Made by a program: the position numbers and the translations under genes. The notes under the pieces are model-generated. The model was not told the origin of the DNA. It saw nothing but the letters and a program-made list of their open reading frames with translations, and did not search any database. Positions 52,001 through 63,100 of a DNA stretch of 64,000 nucleotides are shown piece after piece; the stretch's first letter is position 1, and the number at the start of each line of letters is the position of its first letter. Source of the stretch: Litomosoides sigmodontis (lineage: Eukaryota; Nematoda; Chromadorea; Rhabditida; Onchocercidae); NCBI GenBank assembly GCA_963070105.1, contig OY718803.1, positions 2,710,507 to 2,774,506 on the forward strand. Direction: 5' to 3'.

Positions 52001-53887
52001 CTTGATATTTTTTTTTCAATTTCCACTATATTAATGTTATAACTTTGCATAAATATGATTGCTGCACTGCTAATCTTTCAAAACAAAAAAAAAATAACTG
52101 ATATGCTGACAAGGAATTGAATAATCGTGGCCATTACGCCTGTAATTGAATAATTCAATAATTATTTCTAACGCCTCACATTCAATTGATGCTTTTTATA
52201 GGTTCTATTTTTTTTTCAAAATTTGCACTTAAAGGACTTTAAGAAGATATAATTGAGAGGTTTTTTAAAGCTAAAACGTTAAAGTAACGGTAATTTTTTT
52301 TTGAAGTAAAACATTAATCAAATACGCCAAATGCGTAAAAACCGCAGCGTTTCATTTTTTCAAAAAAAAAAACGAAAGAAAACAAATTGTAAAGAAATTC
52401 CTAAATTTGTAAAAACATGTGCGAACAAATTTCATTCAACGACATCAATCTGTGCAAGAATTATCCATTTTACGTTAAGTCGGTAATTGAAACTATTTTT
52501 AAATTATGAAATTTTTTTTTGAATTTTTTCTATTTTCATTAGCAATTTTGGACATTTGATGCAATACATGAGTAAATTTGCTTTATTTCATTGCTCACAT
52601 GTTCTTATAATAGGAAATTGAACATCGCATGAAATTTACTTCATAAATTGAAATAATTGAAGAAGTTGACCAAATGATTTCCAGTTTGTTAGCAACAATT
52701 ATCACAATAATCCATTTGATTGAAATTAATTTACCAAATTTACTGATAGGAAAGGGTAATGAAAAGGTGTTGTTATGAAATAATGGGCAATAATTCGTGC
52801 ATTCCAATTTTCATCAAGCAATTAACATTAATTTATTACTTAATTAATTAAGGGGCTTTTTTGAAATTCTTTCAATAGCAACTGCAATTGCTACGACGTT
52901 AGTTATTTACCCACTTTGTTGTTCATTTATTTGACTAATTATTCCTGCACAACTTAATTATCCTCCAGTATTCAATATTCCTTCGCTAATTCATATCGAT
53001 TAACTTCATTTTTAAAAAAATGAATTGAAATTTTTATGAAATGGATTGAAATTGAATGTTTGCAAAAAAACACTATTGCCGTTTTTCTACAATGCAACTA
53101 ATTAGTAAGCGTTATTTGTGATAGTGGACAGTTGTGGTGGCATTAGTAGAGGAAGCATGCGATAGTACTGCTAATTCAATTAATTCAATCGATCGCTAAT
53201 TTAAATTATTTATTCAAATTTTTTTTTATCGCCACACAATATGATTTACATTCATTCCTCTTTTTTTTTTTTTTATTACTTTTCCTCCTTCTCATTCTTT
53301 CAGTTTGCTTGCTTACAGTGAAGTGGGAATTTAACTGATGAAATTTTGTAGGGTACATTAGAAGCAACCGATTTTCTGTTTGTATTTGTGTGTGTGTGTG
53401 TGTGTGTGTCTTTTTGCATTTAATTCAATCGATCCGTTTTCAATTTGCATATTTCATTGTATTTAATAAAAATTAATCTGTTACTGTTGTAGCTAAATTA
53501 CTTGAATGATGAAATTAGCATTATCTCTTCGGAATTTAGCTAAATGCTACTCGGTTTGCTAACTAAAATTTTTTTCGCTATTGTTTTTTTTTCTGTCTTT
53601 TTTAGTTTCACTTAAAATACAACAGGATTGATGATGTTGTGATGGAAGTTTCAATGAACATAAATGGAAAAGTGTGATATTTAAATTATTCGTTTATTAC
53701 GTCGAATTTTGAATCGTTCCTTTTCGCTTATACAACACCGCTTGCAATTTTCCACACGAACTATGCATTCATTTTGCAACTAATTCATCTTGCTAATTAA
53801 TTTTTCAATTTAAAAAGTTTCCTTTCAAATTTTTACGCTAGTTTGCTTTGAATTTTACTGTATTTAGACAATTAATTATTGGAAGCG
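49019..53887. other. Gene-free AT-rich intergenic region
   Basis: About 4.9 kb with no exon I can support. A possible poly(A) signal for the RPAP3-like gene is AATAAA at 49260. Apparent frames near 49517, 50595, 50696 and 51019 are Lys/Phe/Leu-rich low-complexity translations. A slightly more GC-rich block lies at 51695-51850. A (GT)n tract is at 53388-53409. Confidence 0.6.
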
Positions 53888-55639
53888 ATGCAATTGATTA
53901 TGTTGCTATTAGCTGGAATAATGTTGGTTTGCGGTGCTCGTGGTACCTTCATCGAGTCAGAACCAATGCCCGTTGACCCTCAACTGCTACGTCAAATTGT
54001 TGCACAATTGAAACTTTCCGCTGCAGACGAAGATTCATCGAAATCTCCAGTAGCAGGTTGCTTTCTTAGTTGTGTATTTCGGTGCGGCTATTTCATGGTC
54101 ATCATTTTTCAAATAAACGTGCGCACTTACGTTTGGGTAAAATATTATAAGTTATTGCGACTGTAAAGGTAAGTTATGATCACGTATCTGCGATCACATT
54201 TCTATCAAACTATTTTTAATAAAGTTTTTTCAGCAAAATTTTGCAACTAACTTAATTGAACTTTTTTAAAATTCGTCCTCAATTTGACTCCTTCGCATTT
54301 GCAAATCTTTTTTTTTTTTATAGCTCAATATTAAACATAAAGCTAATTGGTGTTACCTCTTAATTAATACCATTGAAAACTTTAAGATTGAACAGTGAAA
54401 AAAAAAGAAAGCAGTGATATGCTTACTTCTTCCCTAATTCATTAATTGAATTAATCAGTAATCAAATAATTCTTTTGTTTTTTTTTTCAGCGGAAGTTGC
54501 GCAACAGAGCAGAGCAAAGAGAAATGATAGTAGCAGTGAGGTGGAAGTGTGGGAGTGTGGTGTTGATAATTTGACCAAGTATATTAGTAAAAGTAAAATT
54601 GAGCGAACTTGCCCGCAACTAAAAAGTTTGTCAATTTTTATTTGTTAAATTTGCATAAGATTGTTTACGATTTAAGCCAAACAAACAAACAAACAAATAA
54701 ACAAACAACATTAAAACAAAAACAAACAAACAAACAAACAAAACGAGACAAACACTCCAACATTTCGGGTTAATTTTTGATCAATTTTACAAATCAATTA
54801 TTTTGCTTCATTTTCACCATCGACAAGCACACAAATAAATAAACAAACAACTTTAAAAAGAAAAAAAAAACAAACGAACAAACAAAACGAGACAATCACT
54901 CCAACAATTCGGGATAATTTTTGAACAAATTTTGAACAATTTGAAAAGATTTGAACAAATCAATTATTTTGCTCAATTTTCACCATCCATTTCCTTTTTT
55001 TTTTGTTCAAAAAAAAAATTTGCCACAAAAAAAAAGTAAACAAACAAACAAATATAACAAATAATATAATTTAAAAAAATAAACAAACAAACAAATATAG
55101 CAAATGACATAATTTACATGTAATGAAATTTTTTTTTTTCACTTAAAATGTCATCAGCAATTTTTAGAACCAATAAATCAGTGTTGCATTACGCATGATG
55201 AATGCTACGACGAGCAACGAGGAAGGGAATTTTGCGATGATACATTTTGCGAATGTCTTAATGTATGCATTGTTTTTTCTTTCCTATTTTTTTTTTTTAA
55301 AAAATTTAATAAATCAAAAACAAGGAGGAGGAAAAAAAAGGGAAGATATTTAAAGGAAATGAGATGGTGAAGTGAGAAACGATGAAATGTGCATGCATGG
55401 ATTTCAGGTTGCTACACAGTCCAGTCCGGTTTGCAATAGACGAGAAGGACGATCTTTTTGTGAAATTGTCCGACATTTTGGTGAATTAGCATATATTAAA
55501 GCTGGAAGGTTAAACTTTAAATTATTTTGCCTAATTTCATTTTTATTTTATTTTGAACACAAAATTTCATTTCATTGATTTCATTTTTCCAATCAGAATT
55601 GCGTTAGCAGCCTTGATGATTCATTCATATAAGCACTAG
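53888..55639 (+). CDS. Secreted phospholipase A2-like protein
   Basis: Five exons: 53888-54056, 54491-54625, 55168-55262, 55408-55508, 55597-55639; 543 bp, 180 aa, phases consistent. Residues 1-20 (MQLIMLLLAGIMLVCGARG) are a clear signal peptide. A propeptide-like stretch with dibasic AKR follows, then the Cys-rich module: VWECGVDNLTKYIS, RTCPQL, NQCCITHDECYDEQRGREFC, DDTFCECL, and C-terminal SPVCN and RSFCEIVRHFGELAYI. CCxxHDxCYD is the secreted PLA2 active-site signature with the His/Asp pair. The canonical calcium loop (YGCxCGxGG type) is not evident; the N-terminal CG is followed by VDN. Nematodes have a family of small secreted proteins like this, and enzymatic activity should not be assumed. 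The start ATG at 53888 is chosen because it heads the signal peptide. The final exon is short (14 codons). Confidence 0.82.
54670..55115. repeat. (CAAA)n-rich repeats with a duplicated ~100-bp segment
   Basis: Intron 2 of the PLA2-like gene holds several AAAC/CAAA arrays. A segment at 54741-54820 (ACGAGACAA.CACTCCAAC through TTCACCAT) recurs with changes at 54885-54986. A shorter pair, CAAACAAACAAATATA.CAAAT, occurs near 55040 and 55085. Confidence 0.85.
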
Positions 55640-56174
55640 CTTCTATGGAATTATTTTTACCATTTTTTGCAAAAAAAAAAAAGGTTCTTATAATTACTGA
55701 TAGTTTCCACGTGAGACCAGGACATTCAGTAATATAGACGAGGGAAAAAAAATGTGATAGGATGAGAGTGAGAGGTAAAATAAGAGACGACAAGAAGTTG
55801 GCAACTTTTCAATAATTTCTTTTCGTAGTCCTTGGATACGGATGTACATGAATTTGTTATTAAATTTAAAAAATTTATCAAAACCGTTTGTAAATTTGGA
55901 AAATTTAGACACGAAACAATGGATGCAACAAAAATGTACGCTGACTGGTTGAAGCGGTGAATAATTTATAATTCAGTTAAAAGATTTAAGTTTTAAATTG
56001 TAAATTATGCCACAAGTAGAAAGGGCAAGTACGCATGCATAGATGGGTGCTATTCACTGATCGATTAGCCATTCATGCTAAATTAATGAAATCCTGGCTT
56101 TTGATGAAATTAAATGTTAAGTTTGTGAAAATTTTTCCCATTGCTCTGCTTCATTAAAATACCTGAATAAGTAG

Positions 56175-56363
56175 CACAGGGAATGTAGAAATTTAAATTG
56201 CTACAAAATTAATGCATTTTTGATATTAATTTAGTTTAGTTTAACTTGGTTTATTTTGATTTAAGTAACATGCTCTCCATCAATGTGCTCAATGAATTAA
56301 ACACAGAGAATAGAGAAATTCGAATTGTAGCAAAATCAATGCATTTCTGATATTAATTTAATT
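56175..56363 (+). repeat. Diverged direct repeat, two ~62-bp copies
   Basis: Copies at 56175-56236 and 56302-56363 are 127 bp apart and share CACAG.GAAT, GAAATT, AAAT.AATGCATTT.TGAT and ATTAATTTA. They are similar but diverged, so the duplication is not very recent. Confidence 0.85.
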
Positions 56364-58809
56364 TTATTGAAATAACACACAAATAGTATAGTATGATGAT
56401 TATAGGAAAATTCAGTTCTTTTTGAAAAAAAAAACTGAAAAGGAGCATACCTGAAAGATTGAAGATTTAGCCATCTGGAATTCTGTTTAATTGAAATGGG
56501 ATAATCTATATTCCAATTTAATTAGAATATAATAGTTAAATTAAAAATTTGCAATTTATCAATCGAACATATTTTAATACAATTACGGTAGTTTTCATAA
56601 TAATTTTTGATTATTTCATTTGAAATTAATTTAATGTTCTTTTATTTGATTGTTTTACTTAACTGAATTTATGACAGCTTAATTTGTTGGGTCTAACAAG
56701 AAGCTCTGAAAAAGCAATCTCTCCTCTTTTTTAAAAATCAGGGTATTTCAAAAAGAGAAGAACAAAGTGGAGGCAGAGTGATAGAACGAGAGAAATAAAG
56801 AGAATGAAAAAGATACTGACAACAGAACACAACGGCGTATTATGTAAATTTTATAGCATAATGAAATTCAAAAAAAAACGAATGGCAGAAACAGACAGAG
56901 ATGGAGGAAAAGATGAAGGAGAGGAAGAAAGAGAGGAAAAGGAAGAGAGAAAAGTTAAAGAAAGTGAAAGGTTAGTTTGACAAAAACGCCTCTCATTTTG
57001 TCATTTTCAAATTCCGCGATCCTTCATTTGATTATATTTTCAGACTAATATAACAACGAAATTAAAATGTCAGCAGATGATTTGGTTGAAATGTGTGGAA
57101 GGAAATTTAACGATACATCGAACAGTCTGTTCATTATATATGTGCTGAAAATAATTGAAATTAAAACGTATGAAAATATCAATTCGATTGAACACGGTTG
57201 ATCACGATGATATGTGTGTCTCGTAAAGACTATGTCACTTTGATATCTCAGCTCAGTGCTCCTATCACCATTTTTATTAAATTGAAAATGTGGTAAATTC
57301 AAATTAAAATATTTCTTCATCATAGATGAAAAGGACAAAAGTCATGAGTTATACATTTATGAATGCAAAAAAAAGCACAATAGGCTTAGGATGTCATTTT
57401 ATTTTTTTTCGTTCCTCTTCTATTATTGAAAATTAAATAAAATTTATTTCTTTGTTTGACTTTCCTATTGTGTGCAATTTTTTTTTGTTCAAATAATAAG
57501 CTTCGTCTCTAAATTTGTCATAGAATTTATTATTTGGGAAATGTGTAATTTACATCATATTCATAAGAATAAATCTCTATTACTCAATTATTAGCTGAGA
57601 GGATGTGAAATCATTGAAATTGTGAACATTTACAATCAGTGGTGAATATGTCATTGATTATCAGATGACAATTTTTTCAATATTAATTTTTATGCTGCAG
57701 TTTATCGTGATATTTTTTTACCTCTGTTATAAATTTTATTTGATGTAAGTCTGTTGAATTTATTCATTAAAAAATTTCCCTTTTTGCTTTTCGATGTTTA
57801 CTACGGTTGAATGGAACTGTACCAGTTTACACTAACATACATCGCAAATAATCATTTCTGTTTCGAAATTTAATGAAATACCATGAAAAATTCAACCACT
57901 CACTTGATTTATTAACGAGGAAAAAAATTGTCAAACGCAGTTTACCTTAAATGTGCAAAAAAATTTCGTTCATAATTTGTTGAAATGTGAAAAAAAAGTT
58001 CGTTAGCCACTTAATACGTACAAAATAATTACGCAAATCTCGCCCTCTCTCCCTTCCTCTCTCTCTCTCTCTCCCTCTCCCTTACTGCCTTGTTCTCTCA
58101 ACACATATGATTAGCTAAATTATAGATTAGCATTCACCAACTAACAAAATGAAATTGTATAAATTTGCTTATTAAATATTATTTTGAAAAAAAAAATCAC
58201 CAGTTTTTAGTCACCCAAATAATTGAACTGAAATGAAGAAAAATTTCGTCTGAAATAAAATTAAATTGATTAAATTGAAAGAAAGGTAATGATGAATGCA
58301 AGGAACAAAAAATCATATATTTTCAAAAATTCAAATTTAATTATATACATATATACCTGTAATTTTTTTTTCAGTAGAAAATTATGGGTGCAAGAAATAG
58401 GCTAATAGAATGAAAAATATGGGACAATTATCGGAAGCGATCGTATGAATTTCGCAAGCGAAGATAGCAACGATGATGAAAAAGATGTGTGTTTTGAAAT
58501 TTGTGAACTGAAGCAATTTAAATTAATGGATAATAAAGTAATTAAAAAAATGACAGTAATTTTTGTGTAAGAACAAAATTTCACACTCCACTTGTTTCTC
58601 TTTTCTTGCTTGGAGTAATTTAATTTTTGCTCCAAACAAAAACGATTTTACGAATGTAGAAATTAACATTTTTAAAAGTTTTCTAAATTAAAAAAGAAAA
58701 GATATCGATAAAGTTATCATTAATATTTTTTCTCACATTTTATAAAATTGAAACACTGTAGGAAATAAGATGCATGGGAAATTTGTTTTTCCTTGAGCTA
58801 GAAATGTAC

Positions 58810-59008
58810 GATGATGATGACGGTAATGATGATAATGATAATGATGATTGTGATTATGGTAGTGGTGATGATTATTATGGTGATCAGGGTGATGATGATG
58901 ATTATGGTGATGGTGGATGTAGTGATGATGATGACGATGATGATGGTGATGATGATGGTGGTGATGAGGATGGTGAGGGTGATGATGATGATGATGATTG
59001 ATGATGAT

Positions 59009-59040
<32 letters not shown>

Positions 59041-59190
59041 GATGATGATTGATGATGATGATGATGATGGTGATGGTGGTGATGATGGTGGTGGTGGTGA
59101 TGATGGTGATGGTGGTGATGATGGTGGTGGTGGTGATGATGGTGATGAGGAGATGGTGAGGGTGATGATGATGATGATTACAGTGACGGT
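58810..59190 (+). repeat. (GAT)n/(GGT)n minisatellite
   Basis: About 380 bp built of GAT, GGT and ATT triplets, with higher-order units such as GATGATGATTGATGATGATT and a repeated GGTGGTGATGATGGTG block near 59070-59150. Its poly-Asp/Met/Gly frames are repeat shadows. Confidence 0.92.
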
Positions 59191-60125
59191 TAGGAAGAAG
59201 TTGATTGATGTATTCCAGAAAAAGGTAAATCTATTTCATCCCACTCTTTTCATCGAACTTCAATTTTAGTAATTGTCATCTGTCCATTTCAATATTATTC
59301 AACGACTGGTCAACAACTGTTACATGGGTCGTTAAGGGTGGAATGTTAGCATGGAATTGAATCTCTTGCTGTATCATTTCCATTTGGTCAAATTAATTAA
59401 TAGCAGCTGTGACTGAATTTAATTTCATTAATTTTGCACTCTTCCATTATTATTATTCTTGTTTATTACATTAAATTAGCAACAACAGATGGAATAATTA
59501 AATTCAATTTAATTATTCATTCTGTGGCATCGCTTTTTTTGCAATTGAAATTATTTGCTTTTGATGTTGCGCTAAAATTATTTTATTTTATAGCTGAAAT
59601 TTCAAGAGAAAAAAAAACTTTTTATACTCATTTCCTGCTTTCTCAACATTGAAATTATGCTTTATTTGAGGTAATTGTTCAAAAATTAGTGACGTCGATC
59701 GCATCGAAAATTTGAAAATTGAAAATATCCTATTCATAGAACAGGAAAATAAAAGCAATCAAGAAGATTTCCGGAATTGTTGTGCTATGAGAAGCAGGCG
59801 ATGAATTGTTGTCGCTTTCTAAGAACGCTAGTATTGGTATCATTTATAAAATACATTACTTTGAAAAATTTTAAATAAAATATTGGCTGCATTTTTCAAA
59901 GAAATTCATCATAAAATTTTGCTAAATTTCAATAAATCCATTTATTGAATTGAATCTTTATTTAAACATTCTTCCAATCTTTGCTGTTGTTGTTTTTAAC
60001 CTTAAAATTGTAAGCAAAGCAATAAGTAAGCATTTCTTTTCCATCATTGTGATTTTCTTTTCAAAATATTTTGAGATGAAAATTTAGAGAAAAAAAAGTA
60101 TATTTTAAAGATACTGTTGGTGGTG

Positions 60126-63100
60126 ATGGACTGTACGGTGACAGTAACAATTGATAACGACATCATTGGCAATCCAGACATCGAATGTCTTGATGAACAT
60201 ATTCGCATTTTTGTTAAAACACGAAAAATTTTTAACGGTTATATTTCCATTTTCTAGCTTAAATCAATTAAAATTAAATGAGCACAAATTTTTCATAAAT
60301 TTTTCAATTGAGGCTACACAGTATTTATTTAGGAGGCAAAGAAACAAATGGAAGAAAATAATTTTTCCTTTTTTTTTGCCTGTAGATTTAACATTTTTTT
60401 TTTTAAAAAAATTCATTATAGGACGAATTTATGCAAAAGGTAAAGCAGACAAACAAGCATGTATGAAAGATAATTTTGCTCAGGAGAAGACCAAAAAACC
60501 ACATATGTTTTTGAAATTTGGAACGTGTGGTATGAGAAGTTTACGATCCGTAAGTTACAGTTCAAAATTATCCTCCTGGAAACTATGCGTGATGACGAAG
60601 TTTATCAGTTCATAGTTGAAATTAATCATGCATGATTAATTGGCAATTAATTGTAACTTTACAATTAGAAGCAGTAATTATAATTTGATTAAGCATGATT
60701 TTGATGAAGATTTGATTGATCGATTAATGATTAAGACTTCATGACGCAATGAAGTGGCATATTCAAAAAAAAAGTAAATAAATAAAACTTAAAACTTCAT
60801 ATTCGTCATTTTTTATTTTGAATAGGATGTGAGTAGTATTGCTCATGCATTATCAGTGAGGAAATTTTTTGTAGCTCATTGTAGTTTATCAATTTAATAT
60901 CGTTTACATTAAATTAAAATAATTTAAATTTTTAAACTTCTTATTTTTTTTAGACTGATCCACGAGGAATGTATTATGGCATTACGATAGTCGTTTCATT
61001 TCATACAGTTTGTTTGCTTTGAAACCACTATATAGCATATATTTTTTTTAGGCCATTTCACGATATTATTTAAATTGAAATTTTTACAAAACAAAATTAG
61101 CAATGTAATAATTGTAAATTACAATGAGAACTTCAAATCTCTGGTTCAGTTATTTGGTGGAAATTGATCTGACTAGCAATGAAAATAAAATATGAACGTG
61201 CTTTACGTGCTCAGGCATAAAGGCTCTCTTTTCAGGTGCTCATTGCAAAAGCAGGTAACGTAAAACGACTTTTCAGGTATTCATTACAAAAGTTGATCAA
61301 GCATTTCATGTCAAATGTTTCTTTGAAGAAGCTAGCCATGGACTTACAGCTAAATTTGGTGTTAGGTACATTGTTGGAATAATTTTAAAAAAGTGTAAAA
61401 TATAAAAATACTTTTTAATTTTAATTTATATCATGCAAATTTAAGGACGATAAAAAAAAAGGCTATTTTAATTTCTTTCAATATCCAAAAAAAAATGAAT
61501 TCACAATTAAAAAATGTGGTGTGAAAAATTGGCGATATTTTAGACAATCTATTTTATCGATGGAAGGAATAAAATTTCGAAATTTAAGTCTTATTGATAC
61601 TTTGAATTATATGATTATCAATTAAAAGTCTTAAAAAAATAGGTCAATGGTATGGATGGAGAAAAAACAGAAAGAGGAAGAAAGAGAGAGAGAGAGAGGA
61701 GAGAAAGAAATTCAAATTCAGGTCGTATTTCCGGCTTCCTTCCCTCTCTCTCTCTCTCTCTCCCTCTCTCTTGCCCTTTTAGAGCCTTAATTATTAATTT
61801 TTTCCCACTGCTCATTGCTACTTACTCCTTTCTTCAGCACTTCAATGTTACAACAAAATTAACCATAATAAGTATGCAAGTAATTCGCACGTTTTTATCC
61901 TCTAAAATTTACGAGATAAAAAAACAAATTAAAAATTATGCAACGACAGTAGCGCGGCGATTCCTTTTCTCGTAAATAAAATTTAGGCTAAATGTAGACG
62001 TAAGCTAAATTTAGGTTAATTATATGCAAGTATCTTGTGAAAAGTATCACAGCTAATGTTGCAATACTTGAGCAATTGAAATTTAATTCAAATCCGAAAT
62101 GAATGAAAATATGTCATTGATAAAAGGATATCACAGGAAAAGAAAGTGCTAAAGCTAAAATGATTAATTGTTGTAAAATTTCAATAATAAATTCATGCTA
62201 ATCATGAAATTCATCATAATTGCTAGCATTGCAAAGATTCTCTTTTTAATTTATTAATAAGTGATAAATGATAAAGAATAATTTAATTAATTATCATTAC
62301 ATTTAGCTCTATACCATCAATTAACTTTCTTTTTTTTTTTTAAAAAAAAAGAAAGAAAACAAATTACAAATAGGCATAATTAGCTGAATTATCTGTGAAA
62401 AAAAAAACGACGCATAATTTTTCAGTATGATACCCACAACAGAAATGGAAGCACGTCATCCTATTCCAGGTTGCTCCTATAGCATTCACGCAAGTAGCAT
62501 TAATGACATTGAAGCTGGAAGACCAGCTGGTACAGTAATTAAGTATGCTCGAATTGGTGATCGAGTACTTCATCAATGGCATTGCGATGATCGTAGGAAT
62601 TTTTCCTGTTTTATTATTGCAACTAGCAAATTACTCTTACATTTAAAAAGTGATTTAAAAAGTTCAAAGTTAAATTACTAACATAATTATGCATTTCATA
62701 TAATTAAGATGGAGAAAAATTAAGCAAAGTTAAAGTAAGCATTATTGATACTACCGATAATGTTGCGTGATTTTCCAGAAATGTACGGCATACTTATTAA
62801 TAATTGCTACGTTACGGATGGATTTGGTAAACGTACCGAAGTTATTGATTCCAATGGGTTGATTTTTTTTTTTTATTTCTTTTTCTTGTTTTAAATTTAG
62901 ATGACTTAGCCGATGAATGATAAAAGTATTTTGATTAAATGATTTTGAGCTTTTTCGAAATTTTTGATAAATTTGTTTTTTTTTGAGCAAAAAAAAAAAT
63001 GAAAGAATAAATAACTTAGGTGTTCGATTGATCCAATTCTAATCACAAGTATTCGATACTCAAATGATTTACAACGAGCGTACGGCGAAAGTACGGTGTT

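Larger units (their letters stand above)
55640..60125. other. Intergenic region before the cuticlin-like gene
   Basis: About 4.5 kb with no exon I can support. It includes a tandem-like duplicate pair at 56175-56236 and 56302-56363, a CT-rich tract at 58043-58080, and a long GAT-rich minisatellite at 58810-59190. A 5' exon with the signal peptide of the following ZP gene may lie here but I could not locate it. Confidence 0.5.

Noticed and set aside
58774..59269. Asp-rich and Met-rich reading frames, which could look like an acidic secreted protein
   Set aside because: They are translations of the GAT/GGT minisatellite in different frames, with no splice or homology support.
60151..60615. A single 154-codon frame over the start of the cuticlin-like gene
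   Set aside because: It runs partly out of frame through the first exon and intron; the ZP homology requires the 60237/60422 splice.
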